DNA of 10,474 nucleotides. Origin: CBDTTW01 sp965363675. Lineage in GTDB: Bacteria; Bacteroidota; Rhodothermia; Rhodothermales; DASSAV01. Both the position numbers and the translations under genes were made by a program. Below the pieces are notes generated by a model. The model had not been told where the DNA came from, made no database searches, and saw nothing but the letters and a program-made list of their open reading frames with translations. Shown piece by piece: positions 1-5,600 of this stretch. The DNA is taken from contig CBDTTW010000109.1 in NCBI GenBank assembly GCA_965363675.1, positions 1-10,474 on the forward strand. The letters are read 5' to 3'. The stretch's first letter is position 1. Each line of letters starts with the position of its first letter.

Positions 1-1
1 C

Positions 2-247
2 GACCCGGTGCTGCACCGCGACTACCAGCGTCTGCACCTGAAGGCCGTCGTCCACGAGCCGCTGTATCATGTGACGTGGTGGGTCGATGGGCGGCTGCTG
101 CCGGGGCCGGCGCACGGGGCCGCCTGGCCGCTGGCGCCGGGCGCGCACCGCATCGAGCTGCGCGCCTTCGACGAGCGCGGCCGCCGCCTGCGCAGTCGCC
201 CCGTCGTGGTGCGCGTGGCGGACGCCCCCGGCGCCCCGGCGGGCTGA
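2..247 (+). CDS. pbpC: Penicillin-binding protein 1C, C-terminal fragment (partial, 5' end outside window)
   Basis: Only the last 81 codons are visible, reading from base 2 to the TGA at 245-247; the GTG at 8 is internal, not a start. The segment resembles the BiPBP_C domain that closes PBP1C proteins: a short beta-rich Ig-like fold with a W-W-V-D-G motif (the typical 'W-x-x-D-G' of this domain), then a Pro/Gly stretch, then P-G-A-H-R-I-E-L and a D-x-x-G-R turn leading to the final V-V-V-R-V strand. PBP1C is a periplasmic, membrane-anchored transglycosylase/transpeptidase of peptidoglycan synthesis; its catalytic domains would lie upstream of this window. The alpha-2-macroglobulin gene a short distance downstream supports the call, because pbpC and yfhM-type genes are commonly neighbours. 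Without the catalytic domains, another Ig-like surface protein remains possible. Confidence 0.62.
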   Translation, partial: DPVLHRDYQRLHLKAVVHEPLYHVTWWVDGRLLPGPAHGAAWPLAPGAHRIELRAFDERGRRLRSRPVVVRVADAPGAPAG

Positions 248-265
248 GGCCGCCTGCAAAAGCCG

Positions 266-273
266 TATCTTCG
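266..273 (+). promoter_or_regulatory. Possible Bacteroidota-type -7 element (TATCTTCG)
   Basis: The octamer TATCTTCG matches the Bacteroidota -7 consensus TAnnTTTG except for one base. It sits 41 bases before the ATG at 315, within the only gap (248-314) between the PBP1C fragment and the EamA gene. It is flanked by GCCG and CGGC, forming a tiny inverted repeat. No clear TTG -33 box was found at the expected distance, so this is tentative. Similar elements occur before two other units in the window. Confidence 0.3.
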
Positions 274-314
274 GCGTCGGAAGCGTTTACCGACATCCAT
301 ACGCCGCAGACTTT

Positions 315-740
315 ATGAAACCGCAACTGCTTGCGCTGCTGACCGCCATGGCCTGGGGCATCGGCGGGTACTTCGAAAAGAAAGGGCTGCACCTGGGCAA
401 CCTTTCGCCGCAAATGGGCATTACCATTCGCACCTCCGTAGCGCTCATCGTGCTGGCCGTGGTCAGTTTCCCGCAGTGGAAGACGGTCGGGCAGGCCGGC
501 CCGAAAGCGCTGCTCTACATGGTCGTCGGCGGGGGCGTGGTGGCCGGCTCGGTCGGGATGCTGTGCTTCTACGCCGCCATCAAGGGCGCCCCGCTCGGCA
601 AGGTCATGCCGATTGCCTTCACGTCGCCGCTTTTCGGGGCGCTGATGGGCATCCTCCTCGGCGGCGAGCCGCTCACGGTCAAAACCATCGTCGGCATGAT
701 CCTGACGATCAGCGGCATCGTGCTGCTGACCATCGCCTGA
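315..740 (+). CDS. Half-size EamA/DMT-family membrane transporter
   Basis: This 141-residue protein is almost entirely hydrophobic. About five membrane segments can be seen, near residues 4-20, 33-51, 66-88, 96-115 and 122-140. The second half has the EamA signature: A-P-L-G-K-V-M-P-I-A followed by a G-E-P-L-T turn and a last helix M-I-L-T-I-S-G-I-V-L-L. Full-length EamA (drug/metabolite transporter) proteins carry two such units in about 300 residues; this is a single unit, like the roughly 140-residue COG2510-type proteins, and would have to work as a dimer. The substrate cannot be read from sequence. The ATG at 315 is chosen because the open frame upstream (from 87) overlaps the PBP1C fragment and encodes Arg/Ala-rich nonsense, whereas M-K-P-Q-L-L leads straight into the first helix. 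There is no Shine-Dalgarno. The TonB receptor starts 17 bases downstream, suggesting one transcript. Confidence 0.85.
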   Translation: MKPQLLALLTAMAWGIGGYFEKKGLHLGNLSPQMGITIRTSVALIVLAVVSFPQWKTVGQAGPKALLYMVVGGGVVAGSVGMLCFYAAIKGAPLGKVMPIAFTSPLFGALMGILLGGEPLTVKTIVGMILTISGIVLLTIA

Positions 741-757
741 CCCTTTCGATTTTGTCT

Positions 758-2584
758 ATGCGCCGATTCCTGCCGCTGCTGTTGGCCGTTGCGCTGCCCC
801 TGTGCGCCCGGGCGCAGGCCCCCCTCGACACGACGCGCGTGTACGAGCTGCGCCCCGTCGTCATCACGGGCACGCCGATCCAGGTGGCGCGCGAGAACCT
901 GCCGCTGACGGTGTCGGTCGTCAGCGAGAGCGAGATCCGGCAGGCGGGCGAGCAGAACCTGCTGCCCATTCTGACGGGCCGGGTGCCGGGGCTGTTCGTG
1001 ACCGAGCGGGGCGTGGCCGGCTTCGGCATTGCGACGGGGGCCGCCGGGCAGATCAGCATTCGCGGCATCGGCGGCTCGCCCAACACCCAGGTGCTCGTGC
1101 TCGTGGACGGCCACCCGCAGTTCATGGGGCTTTTCGGCCACCCTCTCGGCGACACGTACGCCGCCGCCGACGCCGAGCGCGTCGAGGTGGTGCGCGGCCC
1201 CGCCTCGATCCTCTACGGCACGGGGGCCATGGGCGGCGTCATCAACGTGATCAGCCACGGGCAGCCCTCCGAAGGGCCGTCGCTGGCGGGGCGGGCGTCC
1301 TACGGCTCGTACGGCAGCGCCGAGTACGGCCTGAGCGGCGGCTACCGCCGGGGCGGCAAAGCCCTCTACGCCTCGGTGAACCACAACCGCACCGATGGGC
1401 ACCGCCCGTCCTCGGACTTCGACGCGACGAGCGCTTACCTGAAAGGCTCGGCGCGGCTGGCGCCGGGGGTGATGCTGCTGGCCGACGGCGGCCTCACCGA
1501 CTTCCGCGCGCTCGACCCGGGCGCCGCCGGCAGCCCCGCCGCCGCCGAGCGGTGGGCCGAGGTGCAGCGCGGGCGCGCCTCCGTCTCGGTCGAGAACCGG
1601 CGGCCGCGCCTGGAGGGCGCCGCGCGCGTGTTCTACAGCTACGGCGACCACGCGATCTACGACGGCTTCCACTCGGACGATTACAACGTCGGCGTGATGC
1701 TCTACCAGGGCGTGCGCCTGCGCCCCGGCAGCACGTTCACGCTCGGGGCCGACTACAAGCGCTACGGCGGCGAGGCGGGCAACACGCTCCAGAACACCGA
1801 CCTCGGCGCGCACCGCGTCGGCGAGGCGGCGGGCTACGCCCTTTTGCAGCACGCCTTCGGGGGGCGCGCCACGCTCAACGCGGGCGCGCGCCTGGAGCAT
1901 CACAGCCGCTACGGCCTCCACACGACGCCTCAGGTGGGCCTCTCGGTGCACGCCGCGCCCCTGCTCACGCTCAAGGCGTCGGCGGCGCGCGGCTTCCGCA
2001 GCCCGAGCATCCGCGAGCTGTTCCTGTTTCCCCCGGCCAACCCCGACCTCAAGCCCGAGCAGCTCTGGAACTACGAGGCGGGCGTGCTCTACGCGCGCGG
2101 CCGGATGCGCGCCGAACTGACCGCCTTCCTGGCCGAGGGCGAGGACCTGATCCAGACGGAAGGGCGCTTCCCGAACGTGCGCAACTTCAACTCGGGGGCG
2201 TTCCGGCACCGGGGCGTCGAGTGGGAGGGCGTCTACAACGCCACGCGGCGGCTGCGGCTGCGCACGAGCTACAGCTACCTGCACACCCGGCGCCCCGTGC
2301 TGGCTGCCCCGGCGCACATGGGCCACCTGGAGGCCGGCTACACGCGCGGCCGCTTCGGGCTGACGGCCCAGGTGCAGCACATCCGCGACCTCAACGTGGC
2401 GCCGGCCCCGGCGCGCCGCACCGAGACGTACACGCTCGTCAACGCCTACGCGACGTTCCGGCCGTCGCGCTACGCCGAGCTGTTCGTGCGCGGCGAGAAC
2501 CTGGCCGACCAGCAGTACGAGATCAACAGCGGCTACCCGCTGCCGGGGGCGACGTTCTTTACCGGCTTCCACGTGCGGCTGTAG
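758..2584 (+). CDS. TonB-dependent outer-membrane receptor
   Basis: The protein has 608 residues, about the size of BtuB. Residues 1-19 form a signal peptide (M-R-R, Leu/Ala-rich core, A-R-A before the likely cut). A TonB-box-like V-V-I-T-G-T-P lies at 34-40. The plug domain covers about 45-160, with L-V-L-V-D-G-H-P-Q, then R-G-P-A-S-I-L-Y-G at 146-154 and G-G-V-I-N-V-I-S closing it. The rest is a 22-strand-type barrel with G-F-R-S-P-S-I-R-E-L, N-P-D-L-K-P-E-Q and a late G-E-N-L-A-D-Q-Q-Y-E motif, all standard for the family. It imports a scarce ligand (metal chelate, haem, cobalamin or similar) using TonB-ExbBD energy. The substrate is not deducible. The His/Met-bearing plug loop H-P-Q-F-M-G-L-F-G-H-P (119-129) is distinctive. 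The protein ends in Leu rather than the usual aromatic residue. The ATG at 758 is chosen for the signal peptide; upstream in-frame sequence overlaps the EamA gene and is not protein-like. Confidence 0.93.
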   Translation: MRRFLPLLLAVALPLCARAQAPLDTTRVYELRPVVITGTPIQVARENLPLTVSVVSESEIRQAGEQNLLPILTGRVPGLFVTERGVAGFGIATGAAGQISIRGIGGSPNTQVLVLVDGHPQFMGLFGHPLGDTYAAADAERVEVVRGPASILYGTGAMGGVINVISHGQPSEGPSLAGRASYGSYGSAEYGLSGGYRRGGKALYASVNHNRTDGHRPSSDFDATSAYLKGSARLAPGVMLLADGGLTDFRALDPGAAGSPAAAERWAEVQRGRASVSVENRRPRLEGAARVFYSYGDHAIYDGFHSDDYNVGVMLYQGVRLRPGSTFTLGADYKRYGGEAGNTLQNTDLGAHRVGEAAGYALLQHAFGGRATLNAGARLEHHSRYGLHTTPQVGLSVHAAPLLTLKASAARGFRSPSIRELFLFPPANPDLKPEQLWNYEAGVLYARGRMRAELTAFLAEGEDLIQTEGRFPNVRNFNSGAFRHRGVEWEGVYNATRRLRLRTSYSYLHTRRPVLAAPAHMGHLEAGYTRGRFGLTAQVQHIRDLNVAPAPARRTETYTLVNAYATFRPSRYAELFVRGENLADQQYEINSGYPLPGATFFTGFHVRL

Positions 2585-2630
2585 GGGGCGGGGCGGAATT
2601 ATTCTCGGGGCGGGCTTCGGCCGCTTCGAG

Positions 2631-2642
2631 AGGCGCGCGCCT
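2631..2642. repeat. 12-bp perfect palindrome in the intergenic spacer
   Basis: AGGCGCGCGCCT reads the same on both strands. It lies 7 bases before the TACTTTG element and 49 bases before the macroglobulin start, in the spacer where a repressor could act. In DNA this GC-rich, short palindromes arise by chance, so an operator role is only a possibility. The rest of the 2585-2690 spacer shows G-rich runs and one AT-rich patch (AATTATTCT at 2598-2606) but no convincing intrinsic terminator for the receptor gene. Confidence 0.2.
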
Positions 2643-2648
2643 GCGCGG

Positions 2649-2655
2649 TACTTTG
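2649..2655 (+). promoter_or_regulatory. Possible Bacteroidota-type -7 element (TACTTTG) for the macroglobulin gene
   Basis: TACTTTG resembles the TAnnTTTG -7 box with one base fewer between TA and TTTG. It is 35 bases before the ATG at 2691 and stands out in otherwise G/C-only surroundings. No clear -33 TTG was found. If real, the macroglobulin gene has its own promoter rather than depending only on read-through from the receptor gene. Confidence 0.35.
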
Positions 2656-2690
2656 AAGCGCGCTCCTTTCCTTTTCGCCGATCCGCCGCC

Positions 2691-5600
2691 ATGCTGCACC
2701 GCCTCCCGAGGGTTTCGCTTCTTCTGGCCGTACTCGCGCTCTGCGTCGCCCTGGCCGCCTGCGACCGCTCCGACGCCAGCCTCTCCGGCGACTTCGAGGC
2801 CGAGGCGGCGCCCCTGGCCTACGACGAGAACGCGGCCTACGTGCCCGAGCTGGAAGGCGCGCTGCGGGTGCTCAGCGCCACGCCCTACGGCCCGATGCCG
2901 TCGATGCTCCCCGAGCAGGCCGTGGCGGTCACCTTCACGAAGCCCATGACGGCCCTCGGCGAGGACGCCGAGCCGCCGCCGGCCGCCTTCCGGATCACGC
3001 CGGCGGTCGAGGGGCGCCTGTACTGGCAGGGCGCGCAGACGCTCGTGTTCCAGCCGGAGGCGCCGCTGCCGCCCGCCACGGCCTTCACGGTGCAGGCCGG
3101 GGCCGGGCTGGCGGCCGCCGACGGCGAGGCGCTGGCCGCGCCCTATACCTGGCGCTTCGAGACGCCCCGGCCCGCCGTCGTGCGCTCCGAGCCCGCCGAC
3201 GGCGCGATCTACGTCGATCCCCGGCAGGCCGTCGCGCTGCGCTTCAACCAGCGCATCGAGGCGGGGGCCGCCGCGCGCTTCATCCGGCTGGAAGGCCCGG
3301 ACGGGCGCCGGGCGGCGGTGCAGACGACCCCGGCCGCCGGCGACAGCGCGCTGCTGGTGCGTCCGCAGCAGCCGCTGGCGCAAGGCGCGCGCCACCGGCT
3401 TGTCGTGCTGCCCGGTCTGGCCCCGGCCGTGGGCGCGCTGCCCAAGGCCGACACCACGACCATCGCCTTTACGACCTACGGCCGCCCGGCCTTTACCGCC
3501 GTCGAGCAGCCGGGGACCGAGTGGGAGCGCGCGCAGCACCCGGGGGCCGGCTTCGACCCCGAGCGCGCCGTCACGCTCGTCTTTGCCACGCCGGTGCGCT
3601 TCGCCGACCTCCGGCGCGCCCTCCGCATCAGCCCCGCCCTGCCCCTGCCGCCCGGCATCGAGGCGCAGGACGACGTGACGAGCGCCGTGCACACCCTGCA
3701 GCTGAACTGGGCGCCGGAGACCGTGTACACCATCGCGGTGCGCAACCTGAAAGATCAGTTCGGGCAGACGCTCGCGGAAGGCGCGCAGACGTTCCGCACG
3801 CGCGCCTACGCGCCCTCGGTGCGCATGCCGGAGGGCCTGGTGGTGCTGGAGGCCGGGCCCTCGGTGAGCCTGCCGGTGCGCGCCACCAACACCGAGCGGC
3901 TGCGCCTGGGGGCGCGGCGCCTGCGCCCCGAGGACATCGTGCCGCTCATCGACGCCTACGATGTATACCACTACTACGGCGAGCGTTCGGCCCCGCCGCG
4001 CGCGCCCATCGCCGCGACGCGGGCCGTGCCCCTCGGGCTGAAACGCAACCGGCCCGGCCTCGTCGCCCTCCGGCTGGACTCGCTGCTGCGCGGGGGCGTG
4101 GGCCTCGTGGCCGTGCACGCCGAGGCCCCCGAGCTGCCCGAGTCCGCCGCGCGCGACTTCCGCGCCATTGTGCAGGCGACCCGCATGGGCATCACGGGCA
4201 AGTTCAGCGCCCACGAGAACCTGTTTTTCGTGACCGACCTGGCGACGGCGCAGCCGGTGGCGGGGGCCGTCGTCACGGTGCGCGACCGCAGCAACCGCCT
4301 GCGCTGGAAAGGCAAGACCGACGCGCAGGGCCGGGCCGCCGGGCCGGGCTGGGCGCGCCTCAAGATGGCCCCGCCGAGCCCGTGGGAGCACCCGGTGCAG
4401 TTCGCCTTCGCCCAGCGCGGCGACGACGTGGCTTTCACGAGCAGCACCCACCGCGACGGCATCGACCCGTACCGCTTTGACATCGAATACCAGTGGCGCC
4501 CCGAGGCGGCGGCGGAAACCGGCAGCATCTTCACCGACCGGGGCCTCTACCGCGCCGGCGAGACGGCCCACGTGAAAGGCATCCTGCGCCGCAAGACCAC
4601 CGCCGACTGGCAGCCCATTGCCGGGCCGGTGCGCATCCTCATCCAGAGCCCGCGCGACCAGATCGCGCTCGACCGCACCGTGACGGCCGGGCCGCTCGGG
4701 ACGTTCGACTTCGAGTGGGCCGTGCCCGCCTCCGCCGCCCAGGGGCCGTATACGGTGCGCGTGGTGCACCCGGCCGATACCGCCGCCGCGCGCCGCAGCC
4801 TCTACGAGCCCGGCGACCTGGCCCAGGGCGAGTTCCGCGTAGACGCCTTCCGCACGGCCTCCTTTGCCGTGGACGCCCGCACGAGCGCGCCCAGCTACAC
4901 CGCCGGCGACTTCTTCGAGGGCAGCATCTCGGGGCGCTACCTTTTCGGGGCCGCCATGATGGGCCAGCCCGTGCAGTACACCCTTTCGCTCGATCCGGGC
5001 GACTACGCGCCGCCCGGCTTCGAGGGCTACCGCTTCGGGACGTGGGACGACCTCGAAGGCGCCGACCGCCTGCTGGCCCAGGCCGACACGTTGCTCTCGG
5101 AGGACGGCATGCTGCGCCTGCGCCGCCCGCTGCCGCTGAGCGCGCACGGCGGCGCGATGCAGCTTACCTGGACGGGCGCCGTGACCGACCCCGCCCGGCA
5201 GCAGTCCGCCGACCGCGCCGCCGTGACGGTGCATCCCGGCCTCTACTACATCGGCCTCAAGCTCCGCTCGACGTTCATCGACGTGGGCCGTCGCCGCGAC
5301 ATGCAGGTGGACGTGATTACCGTAGATCCGGCCGGGCGGCCCGTGCCGGGGCAGATCGTCGAGGTCGAACTGGTGCGGCGGCAGTGGAACAGCGTCCGCG
5401 AGGTGGGCGCGGACGGCCGCCTCGCCTGGCGCAGCGAGCCTACCGAGGAAGCGGCCGGGCGGCACCGCATCAAGTCGCAGCCCGGCAAGGCCGTCCGCGT
5501 GACGATGCCCGTGGAGCAGGGCGGCAGCTATGTGCTGCGCGCGACGGGCGCCGACGTGCGGGGCAACACGATCCGCTCGGAGGCGTTTTTCTACGCCACC

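Noticed and set aside
87..314. N-terminal extension of the EamA gene
   Set aside because: The extension overlaps the PBP1C coding end and reads as low-complexity Arg/Ala sequence; the membrane protein begins cleanly at 315.
476..757. N-terminal extension of the TonB receptor
   Set aside because: It overlaps the EamA gene out of frame and would bury the obvious signal peptide that starts at 758.
803..814. Lipobox reading of Cys16 in the receptor signal peptide
   Set aside because: The residues before it are L-P-L, not a lipobox, and TonB receptors are normally not lipoproteins; A-R-A before Gln20 is the better cut.
569..2692. A minus-strand open frame of about 700 codons opposite the TonB receptor
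   Set aside because: The composition is Arg/Ala/Val-rich without motifs; stop codons are simply rare in such GC-rich DNA. The receptor frame has every expected family motif.
802..2949. Plus-strand open frame of about 715 codons overlapping the receptor and macroglobulin genes
   Set aside because: Arg/Pro/Ala-rich shadow frame that crosses two well-supported genes and shows no domain.
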